A stretch of DNA of 64,000 nucleotides from NCEH01 sp043195135 (GCF_043195135.1 NZ_JBAFWP010000003.1), one strand, 5' to 3'. Positions 16,031-25,419 are shown, numbered from the stretch's first letter. Numbers and translations: made by a program. The notes: generated by a model from the letters alone, not told the origin.

Positions 16031-16831
16031 TCACGCGTCCAGCGTCTTGCGGGCGAAGCTCTCGATATAGTCCACGAGGCGCGCGGCCGCGGTTTCCGCC
16101 GCCGCGCCGTCGCGCCGGGCGATGGCGTCGGCAACGTCCGCATGCAGGCGCGCCGCCAGCGGCAGGTCCGCCACCTGCTTGTAGTGCAGATACCAGAACC
16201 GGCGCGAGAGCCCGTGCATCAGGCCCATGGAGCGCATGGCGAATTCATTGCGCGCGGCCTGGGCGATCAATTGGTTGAAGGTGCCGTCCAGGCGCATGAA
16301 GGCGATATCGTCCTCCTCGTCGCCGGCCTGGCGCATGGCGGCGGCGATCTGCGCGAATTCGCGCCGCTCGCCCTCGGTGGCGCGCTCGGCGGCGAGGCCC
16401 GCCATCAGCTTTTCCAGCACCCGGCGCACTTCCAGCAGGCGCAATTGGGTGCGCAGATTGATTTCCGAAACCAGCACGCCGCGCCGCGGCAGCACCACCA
16501 CCAGCCCGTCGCGCACCAGGCGCTGCAAGGCCTCGCGAATCGGCGTGCGGCCGATGCCGAGCCGCTGCGACAGCGCCAGCTCCGACAGCGCCGAGCCGGG
16601 CGGGAGCTGAAGCGTGGAGATCAATTCCTCCAGCATGCGATAGGCGCGGTCGGTCAGGCTGGTATCGTCCCCCGCCTCACCATCGGCCGGGGCCGGCGCG
16701 ACGGACGCGACCGGCGCCTCCGGCTCGGGAACCGCCGCCGCCTTGGCGCGCCGCGCGACCGCACGGGCCGGCGTGCCCACGGGCTCATCCTGCGATGGGA
16801 GGGGCGTGCGATGCGTCGCCTTTTTCGCCAT
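16031..16831 (-). CDS. GntR/FCD-family transcriptional regulator
   Basis: Regulator of 266 aa. A long Ala/Pro-rich basic leader (about 1-60) precedes the winged helix domain with GRTPIREALQRLVRDGLV (about 105-125), then an FCD ligand-binding domain with helical DLEVRRVLE-like and HxxxH-like positions (about 140-260). FCD repressors usually respond to small acids or their CoA esters, often with a bound metal. Start ATG 16831 (MAKKATHRTP) is chosen; upstream codons are not conserved-looking. It is divergent from the ABC transporter operon at 17000, with a palindrome between them, so it most likely controls that operon and itself. Two further promoters at 25.1 and 25.5 kb carry a similar element. 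Confidence 0.9.
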   Translation of the reverse strand: MAKKATHRTPLPSQDEPVGTPARAVARRAKAAAVPEPEAPVASVAPAPADGEAGDDTSLTDRAYRMLEELISTLQLPPGSALSELALSQRLGIGRTPIREALQRLVRDGLVVVLPRRGVLVSEINLRTQLRLLEVRRVLEKLMAGLAAERATEGERREFAQIAAAMRQAGDEEDDIAFMRLDGTFNQLIAQAARNEFAMRSMGLMHGLSRRFWYLHYKQVADLPLAARLHADVADAIARRDGAAAETAAARLVDYIESFARKTLDA

Positions 16832-16937
16832 GGACTCAACTCCGTGATGCGCGTGCCCTGTGTCATCACGGACGCCGTCGATGGTCAAGGCAAGCCCTCC
16901 TTTCGCAATATGGAATTTGCCTCTTGCAGACATTCAA

Positions 16938-16960
16938 ATCATATATTTATGATATGTCAG
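16938..16960. promoter_or_regulatory. Candidate GntR operator in the divergent regulator/ABC promoter
   Basis: The palindrome ATCATATATTTATGAT (6-base arms, 16938-16953) runs into TGATATGTCAG (16950-16960). This AT-rich island stands out in GC-rich DNA, and the element TGATATGT[T/C]A recurs in front of two other genes (25079-25089, 25484-25494). Confidence 0.5.
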
Positions 16961-16999
16961 AATGAAAGACGGGCATAGCCTGCAGGGGAGAAACGCCAA

Positions 17000-18274
17000 A
17001 TGAACATCACCCGCCGCGCGCTCATGCGCGGGATCGGGGCCGCTGGCCTTGCCGCCACCGCTCCCGGCATTTTCGCGCCCGCCATCGCTCAGGCGAAGCC
17101 CGTGCGGATCGGCATCCTCGCGCCCCGCTCCGGAGCCATGGGCACGGTCGGCGAATGCGGCATCCGCGCCGTCCAGTGGGCCGCCGAGCGCATGAACAAG
17201 GACGGCGGCATCGCCGGCCGGCCAATCGAACTGGTGATCGAGGAGGAAACCTCGCCCAAGGACACGATCGAGCGCTTCCGCCGCCTGGTGCTTCAGGAAA
17301 AGGTGGATTGCGTGCAGGGCCTGATTTCCACCGGCGTCAGCCTCGGCGTCGCCCCCGCCGCCGAAGAGGAACAGGCGCTCCTCATCATGTGGGACGGCAC
17401 CACCCAGGACGGCGTGAAGGAGGCCATGCCGAAATCCAACTATGTCTTCCGCTCCACCGACAATGAGTGCGAAGCGGTGATGGCCTCGCTGCTGTCGATC
17501 AAGTATTTCAAGGGCAAGATCAAGCGGATCGCCGGCATCAACCCGGACTATTCCTACGGCCGCAACAATTGGGAGGCATTCCGCCAGATCCTGGCCCGCG
17601 CGGGCATCGAGGTGGAGGTGGTGGCCGAGCAATGGCCCAAGGTCGGCACCATGGACCTCACCTCCCATGTCGCGGCGCTGAAGGCGGCGAAGCCGGATTT
17701 CATCTTCTCCTCCATGCTGTTCGCCGATCTGCCGGTGTTCATGAAGCAGGGCTCGGCCGCCGGCCTGTTCGAGGGCGTCAACATCGCGCTTCCCGCCGCC
17801 GGCTGGCAGATCAACCAGTTGAAGAAGGAATTCATGCCCGAGAATGTGATCTTCGGGCACAACACGCTGTATTTCGCCCTGCCCACCGCCTCGCCGCTCC
17901 AGAAGGCGTTCGTGGACGATTACATGGGCCGCTACAAGGAAGCCCCCCATTGGGAGGCGGACCGGGCCTATTTCGCCCTCGCCGCCTATAAGGCGGGCGT
18001 GGAAGCCGCCAGCAAGGCCACCGGCCGCTGGCCCAAGCTCGACGAGATCATCGCCGCCATTCCCGAGCAGAAGGTGCAGAGCCTCGGCGGGCCGGGCCAG
18101 TTCCGCAAGGACAAGATCGCCGAGCAGACCTTCTACCAGGGCCTCTCCACAAATAAGAATACTTACGACTTCCCCACCCTCTCCACCGTCGACAGCTTCA
18201 CGGCCGACCAGCTCCAGAAGCCGCCGGGCGTGGATTTCTGGGACTGGATCAAGACCTCCAAGCTGCCGGTCTGA
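17000..18274 (+). CDS. Branched-chain-amino-acid-type ABC transporter substrate-binding protein
   Basis: Periplasmic binding protein of 424 aa (type 1 fold, LivJ/Peripla_BP_6 family). The N-terminus carries a twin-arginine-like signal (TRRALMRGIGAAGLAATAPG) with a probable cut after AIAQA, suggesting export in folded form. The mature part begins KPVRIGILAPRSGAMG, typical for the family. It captures the substrate for the permease pair and two ATPases that follow. Substrate is not known: relatives bind amino acids, amides, urea or aromatic acids. The clustering with dehydrogenases suggests an organic acid or alcohol rather than an amino acid. First gene of a six-gene operon with short or overlapping junctions. 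Confidence 0.93.
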   Translation: MNITRRALMRGIGAAGLAATAPGIFAPAIAQAKPVRIGILAPRSGAMGTVGECGIRAVQWAAERMNKDGGIAGRPIELVIEEETSPKDTIERFRRLVLQEKVDCVQGLISTGVSLGVAPAAEEEQALLIMWDGTTQDGVKEAMPKSNYVFRSTDNECEAVMASLLSIKYFKGKIKRIAGINPDYSYGRNNWEAFRQILARAGIEVEVVAEQWPKVGTMDLTSHVAALKAAKPDFIFSSMLFADLPVFMKQGSAAGLFEGVNIALPAAGWQINQLKKEFMPENVIFGHNTLYFALPTASPLQKAFVDDYMGRYKEAPHWEADRAYFALAAYKAGVEAASKATGRWPKLDEIIAAIPEQKVQSLGGPGQFRKDKIAEQTFYQGLSTNKNTYDFPTLSTVDSFTADQLQKPPGVDFWDWIKTSKLPV

Positions 18275-18288
18275 GGAGCGGGCGCGAC

Positions 18289-19170
18289 ATGACCGTCTTC
18301 CTCGACGTGCTGCTCGGCGGCGTGTTTCACGCCGCCATCCTCTTCCTCGTGGCCGCCGGCCTTCAACTGGTCTTCGGCGTCCAGAAAATCGTCAATCTCG
18401 CCTGCGGATCCTTCTATGCGCTCGGGGCCTATTTCGGCATCACGGCCGTCGGCTTCGCGGCCCAGCTCGGCTTGCCGAGCTTATTGGTGCTGCCGGTGCT
18501 GATCCTCGCCGGCCTCGCCATCGGCCTGGTCGGCCTGCCGGTGGAACGGGTGCTGCGCACGATCTACAATCGGGACGAAAGTTACCAGCTCCTGATCACC
18601 TTCGGCTTCCTGCTGATGTTCCAGGATGTCTTTCGCTTCTTCTGGGGCGCGACGCCGCGCACGCTGGATAATGCCTATCTGGTCTATGGCACCGCCGAAT
18701 TCCTGGGCGTGCAGGTACCGACCTATAATCTGCTGGTGATCGCCGCGAGCATCGCCATCGCGCTCGCCCTCGGCCTGTTCCTCCAGCGCACCCGCATGGG
18801 CCGCATCATCCGCGCCACGGCGGAAAACCGGAACATGACGGAAGCCATGGGGGTGGATTCCAACCGCATCTTCGCCGCCGTCTTCACGGTGGGCTGCATG
18901 CTCGGCACGGTGGGCGGGGCACTCGTCGTGCCGGCCTCCGCCTCCTCGCTCGACATGGCGGTGGAACTGGTGGTGGAGGCGTTCGCCGTGGTGGTCATCG
19001 GCGGGCTCGGCTCCATGCGCGGCGCGCTCGCCGGCGCGCTCATCGTCGGGCTGATCCGCGCGGCGGCCATCATGGTGCTGCCGGAGGCGGAAATCCTGTC
19101 CATCTATGTGGTCGTGATCGCGGTGCTGATCCTGCGTCCGGCCGGGCTTTTCGGGAGGGCGGTCGCGTGA
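18289..19170 (+). CDS. ABC transporter permease, LivH type
   Basis: Inner-membrane permease of 293 aa, about eight hydrophobic helices, of the branched-chain amino acid transporter class. The cytoplasmic coupling segment TRMGRIIRATAENRNMTEAM (about 165-185) is characteristic, as is GGLGSMRGALAGALIVG near the C-terminus. It starts 14 bases after the binding protein gene and its TGA overlaps the GTG start of the second permease, indicating obligate co-expression of the heterodimer. Confidence 0.93.
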   Translation: MTVFLDVLLGGVFHAAILFLVAAGLQLVFGVQKIVNLACGSFYALGAYFGITAVGFAAQLGLPSLLVLPVLILAGLAIGLVGLPVERVLRTIYNRDESYQLLITFGFLLMFQDVFRFFWGATPRTLDNAYLVYGTAEFLGVQVPTYNLLVIAASIAIALALGLFLQRTRMGRIIRATAENRNMTEAMGVDSNRIFAAVFTVGCMLGTVGGALVVPASASSLDMAVELVVEAFAVVVIGGLGSMRGALAGALIVGLIRAAAIMVLPEAEILSIYVVVIAVLILRPAGLFGRAVA

Positions 19171-20180
19171 GGATTGAAACTTCGGTTCGCGCGGTGGCCG
19201 CCCCCGCCGCTCCGCCCATCTCCCGCCCCAAGGGATTGTGGGCGCTGCTGGTGATCGTGGTGGCCATGGCGGCGCTGCCGCTGATCGCCTCCACCTATAC
19301 CCTCACCTTGATGGTGCCGTTCTTCGGCTTCGCCATCGCTTTGCTCGGCTTCAATTTGCTGTTCGGCTACACCGGGCTGCTGTCGTTCGGCCACGCCATG
19401 TTCCTCGGGATCGGGGCCTATGCCACCGCGGTGCTCACCAGCAAGCTCGGCGTGCGCGCGTTCGAGCTGATCCTGCTCACCGCGATTGCGGTGTCGGCGC
19501 TCATCGCCCTGCCGGTGGGCTATCTATGCGTGCGCTACACGCGCATCTTCTTCGGCATGCTGACGCTGGCGTTCGGCATGCTCTTCCATTCCGTGCTGTT
19601 CAAATTCTACGGCCTCACCGGCGGCGACCAGGGCATGCGGGTGGTGCGGCCGCTGCTGTTCGGCCTGGAGTTCGAGGGCGGGAAGACCGCCTATCTCACC
19701 GGGCCGTTCTATTATTACGCGCTCGGCCTTCTTGCGGTGCTCGGCTTCGTCATGTGGCGCATCGTGCGCTCGCCGTTCGGGCTGCATCTCCAGGCGATCC
19801 GCGAGAATGCGCAGAAGGCGTCCTATCTCGGGGTGCAGGTTTCGCGCACGCGCCTTGCGGCGTTCGTCATCTCGGCCATCTATGGCGCGGTGGGCGGGGC
19901 GATCCTGGCGGTGTCCATCGGCCTTGCGGACCCGGAGATGGTCTATTGGACCCAATCCGGCAACCTCGTCTTCATGGCGGTGCTGGGCGGCTCCGGCTCG
20001 TTCGTCGGCCCGGTGATCGGCGGTCTCGCCTTCGTCCTGCTCCAGGACAGCGTGATGGCGGCGACCCAATATTGGCGCTTCGTCATGGGCGCGATCCTGG
20101 TGCTGCTGGTGATCTTCTTTCCGCGCGGCATCGCGGGCATCGCCGGCGACGTCGTCGCCCGCTTCAAGAAGGGATCCTGA
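19167..20180 (+). CDS. ABC transporter permease, LivM type
   Basis: Second permease, 337 aa, starting at GTG within the overlap GTGA. About ten hydrophobic helices; family marks include LLFGYTGLLSFGHAMFLGIG (about 65-85), the coupling loop SPFGLHLQAIRENAQKASYL (about 205-225) and GGSGSFVGPVIGG. Works with LivH-type partner and the two following ATPases. A four-base gap separates it from livG-type gene. Confidence 0.93.
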   Translation: MRIETSVRAVAAPAAPPISRPKGLWALLVIVVAMAALPLIASTYTLTLMVPFFGFAIALLGFNLLFGYTGLLSFGHAMFLGIGAYATAVLTSKLGVRAFELILLTAIAVSALIALPVGYLCVRYTRIFFGMLTLAFGMLFHSVLFKFYGLTGGDQGMRVVRPLLFGLEFEGGKTAYLTGPFYYYALGLLAVLGFVMWRIVRSPFGLHLQAIRENAQKASYLGVQVSRTRLAAFVISAIYGAVGGAILAVSIGLADPEMVYWTQSGNLVFMAVLGGSGSFVGPVIGGLAFVLLQDSVMAATQYWRFVMGAILVLLVIFFPRGIAGIAGDVVARFKKGS

Positions 20181-20183
20181 TCC

Positions 20184-20981
20184 ATGGCCGCCCTTCTCGC
20201 CGCCCACGGCGTCTCCAAGAGCTATGGCGCGTTCCAGGCGCTGCGCGATGTGTCCCTCTCCATCTCGGACGGGGAGTTCATCTCCATCGTCGGGCCGAAC
20301 GGCGCCGGCAAGAGCACGCTGGTGCATGTGCTCACCGGCTTGTTGAAGCCCACCGCCGGCCATGTGCATTTCCACGGCGCCGATATCGCCGGCATCGGCC
20401 CCGTGGAGCTGGCGCGGCGCGGCATGGCGCGCGGCTTCCAGCTGGTGAACATCTTCCCCGCCCTCACGGTGCGCGAGACCCTGGCGGTGGCCGCCGCCTC
20501 GCGCCTGAAACGCATCGCCAACCCGTTCCGCTCGCTCACCCGCGACCGGGAGGTGCGCGCCGACGTGGAGGAGGTGGCGGACATCTTCAACCTGCGCCAC
20601 CGGCTCGATCAGCCGGCCTCCGCCCTCTCCCAGGGCGAGAAGAAACTGCTGGATGTGGCCAGCGCCTTCGCCCTGAAGCCGCAGCTGATCCTGATCGACG
20701 AGCCCACCTCCGGCGTCTCCACCGGCGACAAGCATTCCATCATGGAATTGCTTGTCGCGGCGGCGCGCAAGGCCGGGGTGCGCGGCATCATCCAGGTGGA
20801 ACACGACATGGACCTTGTGGCGCGCTATTCCGACCGCATCATTGCCCTTCAGGGCGGGGCGGTGCTGGCGAACGAGCCGCCGGCCACCTTCTTCCGCGAC
20901 CCCGCGCTGATCGCCGCCGTGGTCGGCACGCGACCGCCCACCGTTCCTCACAAATCCGCAGCGGAGGCCCGCCCATGCTGA
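20184..20981 (+). CDS. ABC transporter ATP-binding protein, LivG type
   Basis: ATPase of 265 aa. Walker A GPNGAGKST (about 39-47), a signature ALSQGEKKLLDVA (LSQGE variant, about 145-157) and Walker B LILIDEPTSGVS (about 167-178) are present, followed by the H-loop His (QVEHDMD). The LSQGE signature in place of LSGGQ is normal for LivG-type subunits. The stop codon lies inside the next gene (overlap 20975-20981). Confidence 0.93.
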   Translation: MAALLAAHGVSKSYGAFQALRDVSLSISDGEFISIVGPNGAGKSTLVHVLTGLLKPTAGHVHFHGADIAGIGPVELARRGMARGFQLVNIFPALTVRETLAVAAASRLKRIANPFRSLTRDREVRADVEEVADIFNLRHRLDQPASALSQGEKKLLDVASAFALKPQLILIDEPTSGVSTGDKHSIMELLVAAARKAGVRGIIQVEHDMDLVARYSDRIIALQGGAVLANEPPATFFRDPALIAAVVGTRPPTVPHKSAAEARPC

Positions 20982-21697
20982 CCCTGTCCGGGCTGAAGGT
21001 GGATATCGGCGGCAGCCGCATCCTCAACGGCATCGACCTCACCGTGGCGCCGGGCGAGCTGGTGTGCCTTATCGGCCGCAACGGCGCGGGCAAGACCACG
21101 ACGCTGCGCGCGATCATGGGCTATCGCAAGCCCGTGGCGGGCTCCATCGCCTTCCTGGGGGAGGAATTGACCCGCCTGCCCACGCATCGGATCGCCCAGC
21201 TGGGCATCGGCTTCTCGCCCGAGGAATCCGAAGTGTTCGGTGACCTCACGGTGGCCGAGAATATCGCGCTGCCCACCTGGACGCGCCCCGGCGGCGCGGG
21301 GAGCGAAGCGCGCATCGAGCGGGCGCTGACCGTCTTCCCCAAGCTGCGGCAATATCTGCACCGCGGCGGCATGCAGCTCTCGGGCGGCGAGCGCAAGATG
21401 GTGTCGGTCGCCCGCGCGCTGGCGCTCGATCCGCAATTGCTGCTGCTGGACGAACCGTTCGAGGGGCTCTCGCCCGCCATCATCCCGGTCATCGGCGCCG
21501 GCATCGCCGCCATCCGCGCCATGGGGCAAGCGGTGCTGATGGCGGAATCCAACGTCCATCATCTGCCGGAAGATGTGGACCGCCTCTATGTGATCGAGCG
21601 CGGCGAATTGATCTTCTCGGGCTCGGTGGCGGCCGCCCATCGCGACAAGGACGTGATGCGCGTGATCGCCGGCGAAGTGGAGCTGGATCCCGCCTGA
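20975..21697 (+). CDS. ABC transporter ATP-binding protein, LivF type
   Basis: ATPase of 240 aa starting at ATG 20975 with GGAGG eight bases upstream and overlapping the previous stop. Walker A GRNGAGKTT (about 36-44), signature LSGGERKMVSVARAL (about 134-148) and Walker B LLLLDEPFEGLSP (about 154-166) are complete. Pairs with the LivG-type ATPase to drive the transporter. A much longer frame open upstream in the same register is only an artefact of high GC. The stop overlaps the start of the alcohol dehydrogenase gene (TGATG). Confidence 0.93.
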   Translation: MLTLSGLKVDIGGSRILNGIDLTVAPGELVCLIGRNGAGKTTTLRAIMGYRKPVAGSIAFLGEELTRLPTHRIAQLGIGFSPEESEVFGDLTVAENIALPTWTRPGGAGSEARIERALTVFPKLRQYLHRGGMQLSGGERKMVSVARALALDPQLLLLDEPFEGLSPAIIPVIGAGIAAIRAMGQAVLMAESNVHHLPEDVDRLYVIERGELIFSGSVAAAHRDKDVMRVIAGEVELDPA

Positions 21698-22824
21698 TGA
21701 CCGCGTCTCCCTCGTTCCCGCTGCGCTATCGCGCGGCGGTGCTCCACGCGCCCCATGCGCCTTTGTCCATCGAAACCGTGGAAGCGCGCGCCCTCGCGCC
21801 GCGCGACGTGCTGGTGCGGGTGAAGGCCGCCGGCCTGTGCCACACCGACCTGGAAGTGATCGAAGGCGGCCTGCGCTATCCCCCGCCTTTGGTGCTGGGC
21901 CATGAGGCGGCGGGCATCGTGGAGGCTGTCGGCGAGGCCGCGCAGGGGGTGAAGGTGGGCGACCATGTGGTGCTCTCCTGGAATCCCCATTGCGGCACCT
22001 GCTTTTATTGCGACCGGTCGCTGCCCATCCTGTGCGAGGGCTATCTGGCGGAAGGGCCGAAGGCGCGCGCCCTGGACGGCAGCGCGAAAGCCCATCTCGC
22101 CGACGGGCGGGAGCTGGGCGCGCTCATGTTCCTCGGCGCGTTCGGCGACTATTGCATCGTGAGCGACCAGCAGGCGATTCCCGTGCCGCGCGACCTGCCG
22201 TTCGATGAAGCGTGCCTCATCGGCTGCGGGGTGATGACCGGGGTGGGCGCGGCGCTGAACGTCGCCCGCATCCACCCGCGCGACACGGTGCTGGTGCTCG
22301 GCTGCGGGGCGGTGGGGCTCGCCGCCGTGCAGGGCGCGCGGCTCGCCGGGGCCGCGCAGATCCTCGCCGCCGATCTCAGCGAGGAGAAGCTGGCGCTCGC
22401 CAAGAGCATGGGCGCGACCCACACGGTGAACGCGCGCACCGGCGACGTGGTGGAGGCCGCGCGCATGCTCACGTCCGGGCGCGGCGCCGACGTGGTGCTG
22501 GAATCCGCCGGTGCGCCCATCGCCTTTCGCACCACGCTGGAGGCGGTGCGGCTGGGGGGCGAGGTGATCTGGCTCGGCAAGGTCGATGTGGCGCACGACG
22601 TATCGTTCCGCTGGGGGTCGCTCATGGGGGAAAAGCGCATCCGCCGCTCCTCCTATGGCGGCGCGCGCCCGCACAGCGATTTCCCCTTCCTTGCCCGCGC
22701 GGCGCTGGAGGGGCGGCTGGATCTGAAGGGCCTGATCTCGCGCCGCATCACGCTCGCCGACATCAACGAAGGCTTCGCCGCCTTGAAGCGCGGCGAGACC
22801 ATCCGCAGCGTGATCCAGATGTAG
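21697..22824 (+). CDS. Zinc-dependent alcohol dehydrogenase (medium-chain, class III-like)
   Basis: Oxidises an alcohol to the aldehyde with NAD. The catalytic zinc ligands are in AAGLCHTDLEV (Cys, with GHEAAGIVE following) and GCGVMTG; the structural zinc motif is CGTCFYCDRSLPILC. Rossmann glycine signature VLVLGCGAVGLAAVQ follows. Its 375 aa is normal. Coupled to the transporter operon by a TGATG overlap, so it is made with the uptake system and probably acts on the imported compound or on the product of the hydroxylase further right. Followed by a palindromic repeat array without another plus-strand gene. Confidence 0.92.
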   Translation: MTASPSFPLRYRAAVLHAPHAPLSIETVEARALAPRDVLVRVKAAGLCHTDLEVIEGGLRYPPPLVLGHEAAGIVEAVGEAAQGVKVGDHVVLSWNPHCGTCFYCDRSLPILCEGYLAEGPKARALDGSAKAHLADGRELGALMFLGAFGDYCIVSDQQAIPVPRDLPFDEACLIGCGVMTGVGAALNVARIHPRDTVLVLGCGAVGLAAVQGARLAGAAQILAADLSEEKLALAKSMGATHTVNARTGDVVEAARMLTSGRGADVVLESAGAPIAFRTTLEAVRLGGEVIWLGKVDVAHDVSFRWGSLMGEKRIRRSSYGGARPHSDFPFLARAALEGRLDLKGLISRRITLADINEGFAALKRGETIRSVIQM

Positions 22825-22841
22825 CGGGCATTTGCGGTTCC

Positions 22842-24372
22842 CCTCCCGCGTCTCGGCCAAGTGCAGCGCCGCAGGCGCGGAGCGCGCGCCGGGACCCAGC
22901 GCAAAAAGCCGCCGCAGGCGCTTCAATAACCGCTTCAATCCGGATGCGGCGTGCTTCACTCGAATGGCGCGCGGCGCGTTCGCCGGCTGCGCCGCTTTTT
23001 CCCCTGGATCCCGGCTCGGCACTCCGGCACGCCGTCGCTGGGCCGGGAAATCGCTGGGCCGGGACATGGTCTTCAGCCGGCGGAGGGCGCGTCTGGGTAA
23101 TATTGCGACGGGCGCCCCCTCCCGCGTCCCGGCCAAGCGCAGCGCCGCAGGCGCGGAGCGCGAGCCGGGACCCAGCGCAAAAACCCGCCGCAGGCGCTTC
23201 AATAACCGCTTCAATCCAGACGCGCGGCGCTTTACCGAAAAGCGCGCGGCGCGTTCGCCGGCTGCGCCGCCGTGTTCCCCTGGATCCCGGCTCGGCGCTC
23301 CGGCACGCCGTCGCTGGGCCGGGAAATGGCCTTCAGCCGGCGGAGGGCGGGAATAATGGCCGGCGCCCCCTCCCGCGTCCCGGCCAAGTGCAGCGCCGCA
23401 GGCGCGGAGCGCGCGCCGGGACCCAGCGCAAAAACCGCCGCAGGCGCTTCAATACCCGCTTCAATCCAAACGCGCGGCGCTTCACAAGAAAGGCGCGGGG
23501 CGCGTTCGCCGGCTCCGCCGCTCTTTCCCTGGATCCCGGCTCGGCGCTCCGGCACGCCGTCGCTGGGCCGGGAAACGCTCTTCAGCCGGCGGACGGCGGG
23601 AATAATGTCCGGCGCCGCCCTCCGCGTCCCGGCCAAGCACAGCGCCGCAGGCGCGGAGCGCGCGCCGGGACCCAGCGCAAAAAACCGCCGCAGGCGCTTC
23701 AATAACCGCTTCAATCCGGATGCGGCGTGCTTCACTCGAATGGCGCGCGGCGCGTTCGCCGGCTGCGCCGCCGTTTTCCCCTGGATCCCGGCTCGGCGCT
23801 CCGGCACGCCGTCGCTGGGCCGGGAAACGCTCTTCAGCCGGCGGAGGGCGGGCAGCATCAAATTGCGACGGGCGCCCGTCCCGCGTCCCGGCCAAGCGCA
23901 GCGCCGCAGGCGCGGAGCGCGAGCCGGGACCCAGCGCAAAAGCCCGCCGCAGGCGCTTCAATAACCGCTTCAATCCGGATGCGCGGCGCTTCACCCGGAA
24001 GGCGCGCGGCGCGTTCGCCGGCTGCGCCGCCGTTTTCCTGGATCCCGGCTCGGCGCTCCGGCACGCCGTCGCTGGGCCGGGACATGGTCTTCAGCCGGCG
24101 GAGGGCGGGAATAATGGCCGGCGTCCCCTCCCGCGTCCCGGCCAAGCGCAGCGCCACAGGCGCGGAGCGCGAGCCGGGACCCAGCGCAAAAACCCGCCGA
24201 AGGCGCTTCAATAACCGCTTCAATCCGGATGCGCGGCGCTTTACCGAAAAGCGCGCGGCGCGTTCGCCGGCTGCGCCGCCCTTTCCCCTGGATCCCGCCT
24301 CGGCGCTCCGGCACGCCGTCGCTGGGCCGGGAAATGGTCTTCAGCCGGCGGAGGGCGCGTCGGGGTAATATT
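22842..24372. repeat. Tandem array of about six 250-276 bp units built from inverted REP-like palindromes
   Basis: Unit starts (CCTCCCGCGT-like) lie near 22842, 23118, 23369, 23619, 23878 and 24127. Each unit holds two oppositely placed, related elements: one read CCCGGCCAAGCGCAGCGCC..., the other, in reverse complement, CCCGGCCCAGCGACGG.... Both end in GAGCCGGG-like arms, so each can form a hairpin. Between them lies a spacer with CTTCAATAACCGCTTCAATC. This is the layout of bacterial interspersed mosaic elements. All open frames in the array are by-products. The last unit reaches into the 3' end of the ABM-domain gene, and some units carry copies of that same end (GGTAATATTGCG). Confidence 0.85.
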
Positions 24373-24997
24373 GCGGCGCCTCGCGGCGGTCGAACATGCC
24401 GTAATCGCGGATGATGCGCACCCGCAGGGCGCGACGCTCCTCGCCCTGCGTCGGCGCCCAGGCGGGAAGCGGCGCGGCCTCTTCCAGCGGGAACAGCAGC
24501 AGGCTTTTTCCGGGTGCGTAGATGCTGTCGTAGATCTCGCAGTCGGCAAGGCCGATCCCAGAGCCGACGAGGAGAGCCGACAATTCCTCGTCCGCCAGGA
24601 ACGCGCCGGCGGAGGCGGTGCGCGCCACTTCCAGGAGGCCGACGCCCTTGGCGCTGCCCACCTGGGTGACGTCGAAGCGCTGCTGCGTCGGCGCCGTGTC
24701 GCGCGCGCTGTCGCTCACCGCCTCCCCGATGCGCAGGTGATAATCCGCGAAGGTCTTGGTGCGCCCCAATTCCTGCACCGCGTGGTGACGCCCCTCGGTG
24801 CGCCAGCGCACCAGCGCCTTTTCATCCCGCCACAGGGAGAAGGAGAGCAGCAGGCCGGGGGTGCGGCGCGCGTTGAACCGCTCCACCGAGAGGAAGCCGT
24901 CCATCTCGATGAGGCGCGGCCGCAGCTCCTGCGCCAGGGCGAGATAGGCCTCCCATTGGTCGGGCCGGGGCCGGACCTCGAATATCACCGCGAACAT
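24341..24997 (-). CDS. Antibiotic biosynthesis monooxygenase (ABM)-like domain protein
   Basis: Protein of 218 aa from ATG 24997 (MFAVIFEVRPRPDQWEAYLA). The first 100 residues match the ABM dimeric ferredoxin-like fold: FDG-like MDGFLSVERF, a SLWRDEKALVRWR stretch and HHAVQELG, common in small monooxygenases and stress proteins. The C-terminal half (about 105-218) is unrecognised, possibly a second degenerate copy of the fold (GVGLLEVARTASAGAFLADE, IYDSIYAPGKSLLLF). Its last codons and stop lie within the repeat array, so the tail may have been altered by it. Divergent from the DUF6166 gene, sharing a promoter with the GntR-like element. Confidence 0.75.
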   Translation of the reverse strand: MFAVIFEVRPRPDQWEAYLALAQELRPRLIEMDGFLSVERFNARRTPGLLLSFSLWRDEKALVRWRTEGRHHAVQELGRTKTFADYHLRIGEAVSDSARDTAPTQQRFDVTQVGSAKGVGLLEVARTASAGAFLADEELSALLVGSGIGLADCEIYDSIYAPGKSLLLFPLEEAAPLPAWAPTQGEERRALRVRIIRDYGMFDRREAPQYYPDAPSAG

Positions 24998-25078
24998 GCC
25001 GGCCTGCCCCGTGCGCAAGTGCGCCTTTGCTGTGGTTGGACAAGGGGTCCGCACCTTGCGGGCGCCCTGATGAGTCTA

Positions 25079-25089
25079 TAACATATCAG
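25079..25089. promoter_or_regulatory. GntR-like element in the divergent ABM/DUF6166 promoter
   Basis: TAACATATCAG is the exact complement of CTGATATGTTA at 25484-25494 and close to the element before the ABC operon. It sits in the only AT-rich stretch between the two divergent genes, about 35 bases before the DUF6166 start, with GATATCAA just downstream. Confidence 0.45.
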
Positions 25090-25122
25090 TTCGATATCAA
25101 TTGCATCCAGGGGGATTCACCA

Positions 25123-25419
25123 ATGAAAACATATCGGGGAGATCGCACCATCGACGGCGTGCATGTTACCGTGGACGATGCTCCCCTGCCAGTGCGCGAG
25201 GACATCGCCGTGCTCAGCCGCGACGGCTTCGAATGGAGCTATGAAGGCGAAGCGCCCTCCCAGCTCGCGCTGGCGCTGCTGGCCGACCATCTGGGCGACC
25301 CCAAGCGCGCGCTCGCCCTGCACCGCGCCTTCATGCGCGAGGTGGTGGCCAATTTCGCCAATGAATGGGAGATGACCTCCGCCGACATGGACGCCGCGTT
25401 GATGGCGGTCGCGGCCTGA
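25123..25419 (+). CDS. DUF6166-type small protein
   Basis: Protein of 98 aa starting MKTYRGDRTIDGVHVTVDD, which resembles the DUF6166 family (short soluble proteins with a GFEWSYEGEAPSQLALALLA core). ATG 25123 follows CAGGGGGATTCACCA. No catalytic residues are known. It lies between two copies of the GntR-like element and in front of the hydroxylase operon, which suggests regulation with that operon, but its role is unknown. Confidence 0.7.
   Translation: MKTYRGDRTIDGVHVTVDDAPLPVREDIAVLSRDGFEWSYEGEAPSQLALALLADHLGDPKRALALHRAFMREVVANFANEWEMTSADMDAALMAVAA

Noticed and set aside
19238..20974. Very long upstream extension of the LivF frame
   Set aside because: It runs through the permease and ATPase genes out of frame and is rich in Arg/His/Pro. 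The LivF start at 20975 with GGAGG is clear.
22832..24368. Several overlapping Arg/Ala-rich open frames on both strands
   Set aside because: They follow the repeat units exactly and repeat the same residues, so they are products of the palindromic array.
22842..24372. CRISPR array
   Set aside because: Units are about 250 bases long with internal inverted elements and no short repeats with unique spacers; no cas genes.
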